Part shown: piece after piece, positions 43,645 through 52,290 of the stretch | How positions within the stretch are numbered: the first letter of the stretch is position 1 | Layout of the letters: every line of letters starts with the position of its first letter | Source of the DNA: Clostridiaceae bacterium | Lineage (GTDB): Bacteria; Bacillota; Clostridia; Peptostreptococcales; Tindalliaceae | NCBI GenBank assembly: GCA_011390155.1 | Contig: JAABSW010000008.1 | Coordinates: 40,443 to 104,442 of the forward strand | Length of the DNA stretch: 64,000 nucleotides | Direction: 5' to 3' | Position numbers and translations under genes: made by a program | The notes under the pieces: model-generated | The model's database searches: none | What the model saw: only the letters and a program-made list of their open reading frames with translations | What the model was told of the DNA's origin: nothing

Positions 43645-44442
43645 TTATATCAGTTCTTTCCTCTTCAGGAAATCCAACAGTTTATCAACGGCTTCTTCGA
43701 CGCCGGTTTCCCCTTCAACTTTGACGACAGTACCACCTCTGGTCACTGTTGGAAAATCTATTTTCACCACTTTCGTTGGTGATCCGTTTAGTCCCAGGGA
43801 TTCTGGCTTCAAATTCATTTTTTCAGCCGTGAATATGGGGATTTCTGATACTCGCGCTTTCTTTTTACCCCGTAAAGTCGGAAGTCTGGGATGACTGATT
43901 TCCTTTACAACGGTCAACAACGCCGGCATGGGCATTTGAAGTTTTTGGTACCCTTCCTCCACCAGGCGCTCCACAACCAGCTCTGTTTCATCGACTTTTT
44001 CAATTTTGCTCACATAGGTGGCCAGTGGAAGATCCAGCCAGGCTGCAATGCCAGGACCAACCTGTCCGGTATCCCCATCGGTTGCCCTTTCCCCGGCTAT
44101 GATAAGGTCATAGTCTCCCATTTCTTTGATGGACTGTGAAATTGTATAAGAAGTTGCCCATGTATCCGAACCGGCAAATTTCTTATCAGACAATAACACT
44201 GCATCGTCACATCCCATTGCAATAGCTTCTTTTAAAGCTTTTGTAGCAGATGGTGGCCCCATGCTAATAACGGTGATTTTACCGCCAAATTTTTCTTTCA
44301 GCTGGATGCCTGTTTCCAGGGCATACAAGTCCAGGGGATTGATAACCGTCTGAACGCCATCCCGGATCATGGTACCTTTTTCCTTGTCCATTTTAACATT
44401 GCTTGTCTCTGGTACTTGCTTAATCGGAATAATAATGTTCAC
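43645..44442 (-). CDS. etfB: Electron transfer flavoprotein beta subunit
   Basis: A 265-residue EtfB started at a GTG seven bases after AAGGAGG. IIIPIKQVPETSNVKMD at the N-terminus, NPLDLYALETGIQLKE, and GERATDGDTGQVGPGIAAWL are family signatures. The last segment (ATDGDTxQVGP) is the type seen in bifurcating clostridial EtfBs that bind FAD where other EtfBs bind AMP, so electron bifurcation with NADH and ferredoxin is plausible; this is inference from motif. Confidence 0.95.
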   Translation of the reverse strand: MNIIIPIKQVPETSNVKMDKEKGTMIRDGVQTVINPLDLYALETGIQLKEKFGGKITVISMGPPSATKALKEAIAMGCDDAVLLSDKKFAGSDTWATSYTISQSIKEMGDYDLIIAGERATDGDTGQVGPGIAAWLDLPLATYVSKIEKVDETELVVERLVEEGYQKLQMPMPALLTVVKEISHPRLPTLRGKKKARVSEIPIFTAEKMNLKPESLGLNGSPTKVVKIDFPTVTRGGTVVKVEGETGVEEAVDKLLDFLKRKELI

Positions 44443-44458
44443 TGCAATGCCTCCTTAT

Positions 44459-45190
44459 TCACTGATTGATTTCCAATGTTTCCATGTTGTTTTCCAGCTT
44501 TTCCAATTCCCTGGCAACAAAAATCAAATGCTGTAACATAGCGTTCTTCGCCGCTTCCGGATCACGACTGATAACAGCTTGATAAATATCCAGGTGTTGC
44601 TGGTAAAGTTTGTCCGCATTTCCTTCTTTGGTGAACAGGCGATACCTGCCGCTTCTCATACTTTGTTCCAGTGAATCAGAAATCGTATGCATGATGCGAA
44701 TTAACGCCCGGTTTTTCGTCGCTTCTGCAATGCAAAAATGAAAACTGGCATCGTTTTCTTCACCGAGGATGTTTTTACCCAGGTCTTCTTTCATAAGCAG
44801 AATGTATTTTTTCAGTTTTTCAAGGTCTTCATCTTTTCCACGCAATGTTGCCAATTCAACAGCCTGCACTTCCAGAATTTTTCGCACTTCCAAAAGTTCC
44901 ATGTTTGTTGTGGGATCCATTAGCGTCATAATCAAAAAGGGTTCTATCAGTGGGTTCTGGTAGTGATCTGCGATAAAAGTGCCTTCTCCCTGCCGGGTTT
45001 CAAGAACACCTAAATGCTCCATTGCTGCCAGTGCTTCCCGCACAGACGCACGACTGACACCAAGGGTTTCTGCCAGATCCCTCTCCGAATCCAACCGATC
45101 TCCAGGTTTCAGTTCACCTGTCTTCAACAGGCCTTTGATCTGGTCCACAATTTGCTGGTAGACCCTTCTTGTTTTCACTTGTTTAAACAT
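44459..45190 (-). CDS. FadR/GntR-family regulator of the Etf-dehydrogenase operon
   Basis: A 243-residue regulator started at the ATG at 45190 behind AAGGGG. The winged helix at about 8-75 has LKPGDRLDSERDLAETLGVS and RASVREALAAMEHLGVLETR; the C-terminal FCD ligand domain (about 95-225) includes FHFCIAEATKNRALIRIMH with metal-binding His residues. It heads the operon regulator-etfB-etfA-glcD, the same position as LctA in acetogens, and probably responds to a hydroxyacid. TGGTC-rich repeats lie directly upstream. Confidence 0.92.
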   Translation of the reverse strand: MFKQVKTRRVYQQIVDQIKGLLKTGELKPGDRLDSERDLAETLGVSRASVREALAAMEHLGVLETRQGEGTFIADHYQNPLIEPFLIMTLMDPTTNMELLEVRKILEVQAVELATLRGKDEDLEKLKKYILLMKEDLGKNILGEENDASFHFCIAEATKNRALIRIMHTISDSLEQSMRSGRYRLFTKEGNADKLYQQHLDIYQAVISRDPEAAKNAMLQHLIFVARELEKLENNMETLEINQ

Positions 45191-45254
45191 GGGTCTCACC
45201 CCTTTTATTGAGTCAGGTTAAAGAAATAATGCTTGCTTTGACCTGGTCATCAGG

Positions 45255-45308
45255 TGGTCAGGCCAATCAGGACAAACCTTTGATCTCACAAACTGACTGG
45301 CCTGGTGG
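45255..45308. promoter_or_regulatory. TGGTC-rich inverted repeat upstream of the FadR-type gene
   Basis: An imperfect inverted repeat (45255-45270 with 45293-45308; TGGTCAGGCCA against TGGCCTGGTGG) and further TGGTCA copies at 45244 and 45306 lie between panB-1 and the regulator. FadR-type proteins bind TGGT-n-ACCA-like sites, so this is a candidate operator; it could also act as a weak terminator for panB-1. Confidence 0.4.
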
Positions 45309-45429
45309 TCACTTCCTGCTTCTGTTCTTGCATTGTATCAGGTGTCATGGTGTGTCAAACCCAGGCAATCCCTGTTGGCATAAACAGAGACTGCCTGATA
45401 AGTTGTTCATTTATTCCACTTTTTCTTCT

Positions 45430-46278
45430 CTACTCAAACTCTTTAAACAGTTTTTCGAACGCTTCTATGGGGTCAGTGATATGGTAAACATATTCATCAG
45501 ACGGGAATACGCCTTCTTTAACATCCTTGATGTATGCTTTGTAAGCATTGGTTTCCACTTCGGCCACTTCGGCATACTTCTTCACGAATTTTGGGGTGAA
45601 GGCTTGGAATTTTCCCACCATATCACTGCTGATGAGCAGTTGTCCGTCGCAGGCACCAGCCCCGATGGAGTATACAGGGATGTCCAGTTTTTTCGTGATG
45701 AAAGCAGTCAGTTCCGGTGGAACAGCTTCCACCAGGAGTGCAAAAGCACCAGCTTCCTGCACAGCCAAAGCGTCTTCAATCACGCCCCGGGCGTTGTCCA
45801 CGGTTCGTCCCTGGGCTTTAAATCCACCCAGCTGGCCCGAACTTTGTGGGGTTAACCCGATGTGGCCGATGACAGGGATACCTGCGTCAGTGATGGCTCT
45901 GATGCGGCTTTGAACACGAACGCCGCCTTCCAGTTTGATGCAGTCTGTGTCGGCTTCTTTCATGAAACGAACTGCATTGTTAACGGCTTGCTCATCGGAT
46001 GCCTGATAAGAACCGAAGGGCATGTCACCGATGATCCATGTGTTAGCTGCGCCTCGTCGTACAGCCTGGCAGTGGGAGATGCAATCTTCCATGGTTACTG
46101 GAATCGTGCCTTTATAACCTAATGTCACCATTCCCAGAGAGTCGCCTACCAGCAGCATATCCATACCGGCTGCTTCCGCAAACATAGCGGTGGGGTAATC
46201 ATAGGCGGTGATCCAGGCCACTTGCTCCCCTGCTTTTTTCATCTTCATCAGATCGAGAATGCTTTTCTTTTTTGCCAT
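45430..46278 (-). CDS. PanB-family 3-methyl-2-oxobutanoate hydroxymethyltransferase, copy 1
   Basis: A 282-residue enzyme. TAYDYPTA, LVGDSLGMV and GDMPFGSYQ carry the Mg-binding aspartates; KLEGG, GHIGLTPQS and LVEAVPPEL carry the substrate Lys/Glu, His and catalytic Glu. The substrate loop reads IGAGACDGQLL, one residue shorter than the usual GIGAGxxCDGQ, so specificity may differ. PanB reversibly moves a hydroxymethyl group between methylene-THF and a 2-oxo acid. panC and panD are absent, and a second panB lies two genes upstream. A reverse, catabolic role is inferred. AAGGAGG precedes the ATG. Confidence 0.9.
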   Translation of the reverse strand: MAKKKSILDLMKMKKAGEQVAWITAYDYPTAMFAEAAGMDMLLVGDSLGMVTLGYKGTIPVTMEDCISHCQAVRRGAANTWIIGDMPFGSYQASDEQAVNNAVRFMKEADTDCIKLEGGVRVQSRIRAITDAGIPVIGHIGLTPQSSGQLGGFKAQGRTVDNARGVIEDALAVQEAGAFALLVEAVPPELTAFITKKLDIPVYSIGAGACDGQLLISSDMVGKFQAFTPKFVKKYAEVAEVETNAYKAYIKDVKEGVFPSDEYVYHITDPIEAFEKLFKEFE

Positions 46279-46336
46279 TTTTTTGTTTCCTCCTTGGCTT
46301 CAAGTATTGTTAGAATCGTCCCTGCCACCAATCTGT

Positions 46337-48007
46337 TTAGAGGCGGGTTTTGATGATGGCCCCTTTGTCAGCGGATTCTGCCAGCTTACTGTAGAGGAAC
46401 AGGTAGCCTTCTTTCACCCGGGGCTCCGGTGCTTTCCAGACGCTTCGCCGCTGGGCCAGGGTTTCGTCGTCCACCTTTAGATGCAGCACACGTTCCGGAA
46501 TGTCGATGGTAATCACATCACCGTTTTCCACAAAAGCGATGGTGCCGCCTTCCTGGGCTTCCGGTGAAATGTGGCCCACAAAGCAACCGTTGTTAGTGCC
46601 GGAGAATCGTCCATCGGTGACAAGGGCCACTTTGTCTGCCAGGCCCATGCCATAGAGCAGTTTCATGGCTTTGAACATTTCCGGCATGCCGGGTCCACCT
46701 TTAGGTCCTTCGTAGCGAATGACCACGACATCACCTTCTTTTACTTCCTGGTTCATGATGGCGGTATTGGCCTCTTCTTCCGAGTTGAAAACAATGGCCG
46801 GGCCTTCAAAGGTCAGCATGTCCTCCTTGATAGCCGCCGGTTTTGTCACAGCAGAATCCGGTGCCAGATTGCCATAGAGGACGGCCAAGCCTCCGGTGGA
46901 ACTGAAGGGGTTTTGGTAGGTTTTGACAATTTCATTATTGGGTGACTGGGCACCCAAAATATTTTCTTTTATGGTCTTTCCCGTCACGGTCATGCATTCC
47001 TGGTGCAGCAGTTCCTTAATTTCATTCATGACCACAGGAACACCACCGGATTCGTAAAAATCGATGACGTTGGGTGAAGCCGCTGGATTCATTTTGGCAA
47101 TCAAAGGTGTTGTTCGGCTCAGTTTGTCAAAATCTTCCATGTTAAAAGCCACTTTTCCTTCGTAGGCGATGGCCGGGATATGCAGGGCAGTGTTGGTTGA
47201 CCCACCGATGGCAGAACTGAGGCGCACAGCGTTTTCAATGGATTCTCGGGTAATAATGTCACGGGCCTTGATGTCTTCCTTCACCAGGAGCACCACTTTT
47301 CGGCCAGATTCCTGGGCGACTTTCATCCGATCGTTGTATACCGCTGGAATCATGGCGCTTCCCGGCAGTGACATTCCCATGGCTTCGGCAATGCAGCACA
47401 TGGTGTTGGCAGTTCCCAGAAAAGAGCAGGACCCACAGGTTGGTGCGCAGGAATCTTCCATCTTCACCAGTTCAGCCTCGCTCATTTCGCCTTTTTTCAG
47501 TTTGCCGACGCCTTCTATGATGGAAGTGGTGTCCGCTTTCCGGCCATGGATCATGGGGCCGCCCAGCATGGGACCTCCGTTGACAAAAATACTGGGAAGG
47601 TTCAGCCGGGCGGCGGCCATCAGCATTCCCGGCACGATTTTATCGCAGGAACCCAGCAGAACCACACCGTCGTACTGATGGGCCTGGACCATGAGTTCAA
47701 TGCTATGGGTGATGATGTCCCGGGTAGGAAGAATATAGCGCATGCCTTCATGACCTTCCGCAATACCGTCGCAGGCGCCGATAACCCCGAATTCCACCGG
47801 GGTACCGCCGGCTTCACGGATCCCTTCCTTCACCGCTTCGGACACCTGTCGCAGGTTGCAGTGCCCCGGCACCGCCGTGCTCCAGGCATTGGCAATGCCG
47901 ATGATGGGTTTCTCCAGATCAGAATCCGAATAACCCATGGATTTATAGTAGGCTCTGTTGATACTCCACTCCGGCCGGCTTAAAATCTTTTCGCTTCTTC
48001 TTTGCAT
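46337..48007 (-). CDS. IlvD/Edd-family dehydratase
   Basis: A 556-residue Fe-S dehydratase started at the ATG at 48007, seven bases after AGAGGTG. Cluster cysteines lie in GSCDKIVPG and CAPTCGSCSFLGTANTMCC; EAMGMSLPGSA, GGSTNTALH and DGRFSGTNNG are family signatures. Members remove water from 2,3-dihydroxy acids (branched-chain or sugar acids) to give 2-oxo acids. No ilvB, ilvC or leu genes are nearby and it lies between two panB genes, so a sugar-acid or branched hydroxyacid substrate is more likely than valine biosynthesis. Confidence 0.93.
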   Translation of the reverse strand: MQRRSEKILSRPEWSINRAYYKSMGYSDSDLEKPIIGIANAWSTAVPGHCNLRQVSEAVKEGIREAGGTPVEFGVIGACDGIAEGHEGMRYILPTRDIITHSIELMVQAHQYDGVVLLGSCDKIVPGMLMAAARLNLPSIFVNGGPMLGGPMIHGRKADTTSIIEGVGKLKKGEMSEAELVKMEDSCAPTCGSCSFLGTANTMCCIAEAMGMSLPGSAMIPAVYNDRMKVAQESGRKVVLLVKEDIKARDIITRESIENAVRLSSAIGGSTNTALHIPAIAYEGKVAFNMEDFDKLSRTTPLIAKMNPAASPNVIDFYESGGVPVVMNEIKELLHQECMTVTGKTIKENILGAQSPNNEIVKTYQNPFSSTGGLAVLYGNLAPDSAVTKPAAIKEDMLTFEGPAIVFNSEEEANTAIMNQEVKEGDVVVIRYEGPKGGPGMPEMFKAMKLLYGMGLADKVALVTDGRFSGTNNGCFVGHISPEAQEGGTIAFVENGDVITIDIPERVLHLKVDDETLAQRRSVWKAPEPRVKEGYLFLYSKLAESADKGAIIKTRL

Positions 48008-48069
48008 GTCCGAACACCTCTTTTCTTTCTCACTTATAACCATTCAGTTGGTTATTTGTTTCCAAGTGG

Positions 48070-48954
48070 CTATTTGTTTTCCACGGCTTTTCGAAGTTTT
48101 TCCAACTCTTCTTCTTTAATTTTGTAGCAATGTTCCGGTGCAGGAAAGGCTCCGCTTTCCACTTCTGCTTTATATTCTGTCAGTGCTTTTTCAATGATTT
48201 CGTTCATATTGGCATATTGTTTGACAAATTTAGCCACATGACCTCCAAAAAAGCCAAGTAAATCGTGTACGACCAGCACCTGGCCGTCACAGTAAGGCCC
48301 TGCTCCAATGCCGAGAATTGGAATGCTGGCACGTTCTGTGATTAACTGAGCCACTTCCGCTGGGATTGCCTCCAGTAAAATACTCACACAACCAGCTTCT
48401 TCCAACGCTTTCGCTTCTTCCATCAATTTAAGTGCCGCGTCCACATTTTTTCCCTGTGCTTTGAAACCACCCAACATAGAAGCAGATTGAGGTGTTAAGC
48501 CCAAGTGACCCATCACGGGGATGCCGGCTTTGGTAATGGCTTCAATGCGATCCACCATCTCCAGGCCACCTTCCAGCTTCACACCATCGACACCGCATTC
48601 CTGCATGAGTCTTCCTGCATTGGTCACTGCCTGCTCAGTAGATATTTGGTAAGACATATAAGGCATATCACCAATTACAAAGCTATTGGGAGCTCCTTTT
48701 CTGACGGCTTTGGAATGATTCACCATCATATCCATGGTAACCGGCAATGTGCTGTCAAAACCATAGACGCACATTCCCATGGAATCTCCAACCAAAATCA
48801 AATCAATCCCAACTTCGTCTTCAATCGCCGCCGTTGGATAGTCATAGGCTGTTAAAAAAGTGATTTTTTCTCCTCTGGCTTTTTTCTCCATCAAAGTGTG
48901 AATGGTCACTTTTTTTCTAACGGGTTTTTTTTCTGTTGTTGTCCATGTACTCAC
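48070..48954 (-). CDS. PanB-family 3-methyl-2-oxobutanoate hydroxymethyltransferase, copy 2
   Basis: A 294-residue PanB from a GTG start behind GGAGG. TAYDYPTA, LVGDSMGM, GDMPYMSYQ, KLEGG, GHLGLTPQS, LLEAIPAEVA and GIGAGPYCDGQVLV are all intact, so it is the more standard of the two copies. It differs from most PanBs in FFGGHVAKFVKQY where others have a Pro before KFVKxY. The two copies are clearly diverged, not a recent duplication. It sits between larA and the IlvD-type gene, within one operon. Confidence 0.9.
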   Translation of the reverse strand: MSTWTTTEKKPVRKKVTIHTLMEKKARGEKITFLTAYDYPTAAIEDEVGIDLILVGDSMGMCVYGFDSTLPVTMDMMVNHSKAVRKGAPNSFVIGDMPYMSYQISTEQAVTNAGRLMQECGVDGVKLEGGLEMVDRIEAITKAGIPVMGHLGLTPQSASMLGGFKAQGKNVDAALKLMEEAKALEEAGCVSILLEAIPAEVAQLITERASIPILGIGAGPYCDGQVLVVHDLLGFFGGHVAKFVKQYANMNEIIEKALTEYKAEVESGAFPAPEHCYKIKEEELEKLRKAVENK

Positions 48955-48985
48955 ATTTCTTCCTCCTCAACATGATTTAAAAGAT

Positions 48986-50281
48986 TTACAGTGTAATGGG
49001 AAAGGTATTGGCGCCTTGCGGCATCACTGTTATTTTGGGCTTTTCCACACCACATTTTTCATAAGCAATGGCCATGGCCTCTTCCATGGAAAAAGCAGGA
49101 ATCAGCTTTGCTTTCCTTGCAAATTCAGCATTTTCAGCTTTTGTCAGAATGATAAACGTTCCATGGTCACTGCATTCCACTTCTTTGAATGCAACCCAGC
49201 CAGGAATGGTAAAGTTATCCCGAAGGGCTTTTTCCATTTCCAGTGTATTGTCGTAATCAAACCATTTTGTAAATTCCAATGGTTCCATAATATCTTCACA
49301 TTCCGACAAAATAATAGCTACGCCACCTTTCTTCATGGCATGATAGGCATTGTCCATGGTTTTCCCTGTTTGATATAGATTAATATCTTTCGGGTAACCG
49401 CCGGCGGAAGCGACCACGATATCTGCTTTTTCTTCTATTTTTGTTCCATAAATCTTATCCACCAGTTCTGTTCCATGTAACCAGGCAGATACCCAATTCC
49501 CTGCAAATACTCCTGCTAAATTTCCTTCTGCATTTGGAACAGTGTTGATGATGAAGTCCGGCTTAATAAATGCCGCAATTTCCATCATATCTTCATGGCA
49601 CTCGTTTCCTCTGGTGAACTTAGAGGCTGAGTTTGGATTGGAACCGCTGCCAAGTTCACGGCCCATTGCCCATAAATGATTTTGCTGGATGGTTTTAATC
49701 GAGGCAATGCCAGGAATAATGCTTTTTCTACCGCCTCCATAGCCGACCATATAGTGATAAATAATACCACCCGTCAGCACTACCTTGTCCGCTTCGGCGA
49801 TGATCCGGTTGACGGCAACCTCCGTACCCCGGCTGGTTTTCCCGTAGTAAACCATGTTTTCCTTATCCCATGCATCATGATTTAAAATTCTAACCCTGTC
49901 ATATACTTCCTGGCTGCAAAGCTCCACAAATTCCTCTTCGGTATTTTTACGATGACCACCAACAGCAATGAGAATAGTAATGTTTTCGTCTGGTACACCG
50001 GCTTCATTTAGATAGTCAACTAAGATCGGCAGTGTCAAATTATTTTTCTGCCAGCCTCTCGTAATATCACTCACGGTAATGGCGACTGTGTCCCCTTTAT
50101 TGATGATTTCCTTCAGGGGAGGTGCATCAATGGGATGATTAAGACTGTTTAAATAGACTTCCTGAATGTTGGACAGTGCCGAATAGTCTTCTCCCACTAT
50201 TTCATACAAGAGTTGATCTTCAGGCACATCAAAGGACACAGTTCCCTTCCCATATTTTAATTCAAACTTCCTGTTAGACAC
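48986..50281 (-). CDS. LarA-type nickel-dependent 2-hydroxyacid racemase
   Basis: A 431-residue protein started at the GTG at 50281, eight bases after AAGGAGG. The residues that hold the nickel-pincer cofactor and act in catalysis in Lactobacillus LarA (H108, H174, K184, H200) have counterparts H110, H176, K186 and H202 here, in GGHRKNT, YHYMVGYGGGRKSIIPG and NHLW. It should therefore racemise or epimerise a 2-hydroxy acid such as lactate, malate or a sugar acid. The cofactor genes larB, larC and larE are not in the window and would have to be elsewhere. It lies between dctM and panB-2. Confidence 0.9.
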   Translation of the reverse strand: MSNRKFELKYGKGTVSFDVPEDQLLYEIVGEDYSALSNIQEVYLNSLNHPIDAPPLKEIINKGDTVAITVSDITRGWQKNNLTLPILVDYLNEAGVPDENITILIAVGGHRKNTEEEFVELCSQEVYDRVRILNHDAWDKENMVYYGKTSRGTEVAVNRIIAEADKVVLTGGIIYHYMVGYGGGRKSIIPGIASIKTIQQNHLWAMGRELGSGSNPNSASKFTRGNECHEDMMEIAAFIKPDFIINTVPNAEGNLAGVFAGNWVSAWLHGTELVDKIYGTKIEEKADIVVASAGGYPKDINLYQTGKTMDNAYHAMKKGGVAIILSECEDIMEPLEFTKWFDYDNTLEMEKALRDNFTIPGWVAFKEVECSDHGTFIILTKAENAEFARKAKLIPAFSMEEAMAIAYEKCGVEKPKITVMPQGANTFPITL

Positions 50282-50369
50282 GTCAAGCGCCTCCTTCATA
50301 AATTCACATACCTCAACTTCAAATGCTACTTTTCATCGTCCTTCACGTTACGTTTAACATATGATCACG

Positions 50370-51650
50370 CTACATCAGAACGCTGGGCAGCCATAGACTA
50401 AGCATGGGGAAATAGGTAATGACCAGCAGTGCCACAATGGAGGCAAACAGATACCACCAATTGGCGTTGATCAGTTTTTCAATTTGCATTTTCCGCATAC
50501 TGGCTGCAACAAACAAATTAACACCAAGAGGCGGCGTAATCATGCCAATGGCCAGGTTAACAACCATAATGATGCCAAAATGAACCGGATCAATGCCAAG
50601 TGTCCTGATGGCCGGGAACAGGATTGGTGCAAGAATAATAATGGCTGCATTGGTTTCCATAAACGTACCCACCACTAACAGCATTCCATTGAGAATCATC
50701 AGCATGATCACCGGATTATCCGTAATTTGCAGTAAAAACTGGGCCACCTGGGTCGGTATTTGCTCTCTTGTCAGAATTAGGCCGAAGGCAGAAGCAGTGG
50801 CAATGATCATAAAGACCAAAGAGCTGCTGATGGCTGCTCCTCGCAATATTTTGGGAATATCTTTAATGCTCAGTTCTTTATATACGAAGATTCCTACCAG
50901 GAGTCCATAAACAACGGCAATATTGGCCGCTTCCGTCGGTGTGAAAATACCACCGTAAATACCACCCAGAATGATAACAGGCATCAGTAGTGCCCAGATG
51001 GCATCCTTAAAAGCCGCTCCAACTTCCTTCAAATTAGTCTTTTTTACTTCTCCCCGGTAATTTCGTTTTTTCGCCGTCACCACGGCTACAACGGCCAGCG
51101 ATATTCCAATGACAATTCCCGGGATAAACCCTGCCATGAACAACGCTCCGATGGAGGTCCCTGTCACAACGCCATAGGTAATCATGGGGATGCTGGGCGG
51201 TATAATAACACCTATGTACCCGGCACTTGCCTGCGTTGCTGTTGCGAATTCTTCTTCATATCCATTCTTTACCATGGCAGGAATCATAATGGCTCCAATG
51301 GCCGCCACCGTTGCCGGTGACGAACCGGAAATGGCTGCGAAAAACATGGATGCAAGAATGGTTACCAGGGCAAAGCCGCCAAACAAACTGCCAACCAGTG
51401 AATTGGCCAATCCGATGAGTCTTTTGGAAATGCCTCCTCGCTCCATCACCGCTCCTGCAATCATAAAGAAAGGAACCGCCATAAGGGCGAAGTTATCCAC
51501 AGCTGTAAACATTCTTTGGGCCACAACCTGCAACGCAACGGCTTCTGTAACATGAATGGCGATAATCGTCGACAAACCGAGGCTGACAGCAATGGGAACA
51601 CTGGCGATCACCAGCAATACAAATCCACCAAACAATAACAGCGCTACCAC
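50370..51650 (-). CDS. dctM: TRAP transporter large membrane subunit DctM
   Basis: A 426-residue membrane protein with about twelve to thirteen segments. FFMIAGAVMERGGISKRLIG, ISGSSPATVAAIGAIMIPAM, ASAGYIGVIIPPSIPMITYG and NLAIGMITPPLGVNLFVA are DctM signatures. GTG start eight bases after AAGGAGGG. It works with DctQ and the periplasmic-type binding lipoprotein DctP to import an organic acid using the sodium gradient. Located 3 bp after dctQ. Confidence 0.96.
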   Translation of the reverse strand: MVALLLFGGFVLLVIASVPIAVSLGLSTIIAIHVTEAVALQVVAQRMFTAVDNFALMAVPFFMIAGAVMERGGISKRLIGLANSLVGSLFGGFALVTILASMFFAAISGSSPATVAAIGAIMIPAMVKNGYEEEFATATQASAGYIGVIIPPSIPMITYGVVTGTSIGALFMAGFIPGIVIGISLAVVAVVTAKKRNYRGEVKKTNLKEVGAAFKDAIWALLMPVIILGGIYGGIFTPTEAANIAVVYGLLVGIFVYKELSIKDIPKILRGAAISSSLVFMIIATASAFGLILTREQIPTQVAQFLLQITDNPVIMLMILNGMLLVVGTFMETNAAIIILAPILFPAIRTLGIDPVHFGIIMVVNLAIGMITPPLGVNLFVAASMRKMQIEKLINANWWYLFASIVALLVITYFPMLSLWLPSVLM

Positions 51651-51653
51651 GGC

Positions 51654-52145
51654 TTATTCCCTCCTTTCTTTGAACTGAATCACAGCTGCCTGACAAAATC
51701 GGATGCTCATGAGCACTGCGCCCAATGGAACGGATAAATAGGCAACCCAAATGGGGATCCGCATGGCAGGGGATTTTTGTCCAGTGTTAATAAGAAATTG
51801 CACAATTAGGAATGCAAGGTAGATTAGTATAATTGAAAATAAAAATGAAACGATCATAGCAAATGTTCTGGTATATTTCTCAGCAGATTTGGGAAATTTG
51901 TCCACCACTGCCAAAATACCAATATGCGCACCTTCTTTTGCTGCAATGGCAGCCCCAATAAAAATGGCGTAGGCCATCACATACCTGGCCAACTCTTCTG
52001 ACCATGGCAACGAAGACTTTATGACAAACCTAAAAAAAACCTGAAGAAAAATCACCACAACCATCACGGCATACAGGATGGTCACAGAAGTATCTTCAAA
52101 TTTATCCAGAAAGCGAAAAAAAAGAGATTGCTTTTTGGCTTCCAT
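51654..52145 (-). CDS. dctQ: TRAP transporter small membrane subunit DctQ
   Basis: A 163-residue protein with four membrane segments. LPWSEELARYVMAYAIFIGAA contains the WxEE/EELAR motif of DctQ. AAGGAGG precedes the ATG. It lies between dctP and dctM; a hairpin separates it from dctP. Confidence 0.94.
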   Translation of the reverse strand: MEAKKQSLFFRFLDKFEDTSVTILYAVMVVVIFLQVFFRFVIKSSLPWSEELARYVMAYAIFIGAAIAAKEGAHIGILAVVDKFPKSAEKYTRTFAMIVSFLFSIILIYLAFLIVQFLINTGQKSPAMRIPIWVAYLSVPLGAVLMSIRFCQAAVIQFKERRE

Positions 52146-52234
52146 ATTTTTCCTCCTTATGTTTCCATTTATCCGTTATCCATCACCCCATCAGCAAAAA
52201 AAAACCGCCTGCATTACGGAATGATGTAAATGTT

Positions 52235-52264
52235 CGTTGAGCAGGATCTGTTTCCTGCTCAACG
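52235..52264. terminator. Intercistronic hairpin between dctP and dctQ
   Basis: Perfect 12-bp arms (52235-52246, 52253-52264), 6-base loop, no good T-run on the minus strand. It probably protects the dctP transcript end or attenuates dctQM, giving more binding protein than permease. Confidence 0.6.
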
Positions 52265-52290
52265 GTGATAGTCTTTTACTGTGAAACTTT

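Noticed and set aside
46337..48007. IlvD gene as part of valine/isoleucine biosynthesis
   Set aside because: No ilvB, ilvN, ilvC or leu genes are near, and it lies inside a TRAP/LarA/PanB operon.
45430..48954. PanB genes as pantothenate biosynthesis
   Set aside because: Two diverged copies, no panC, panD or panE nearby, and a catabolic context; not excluded without the rest of the genome.
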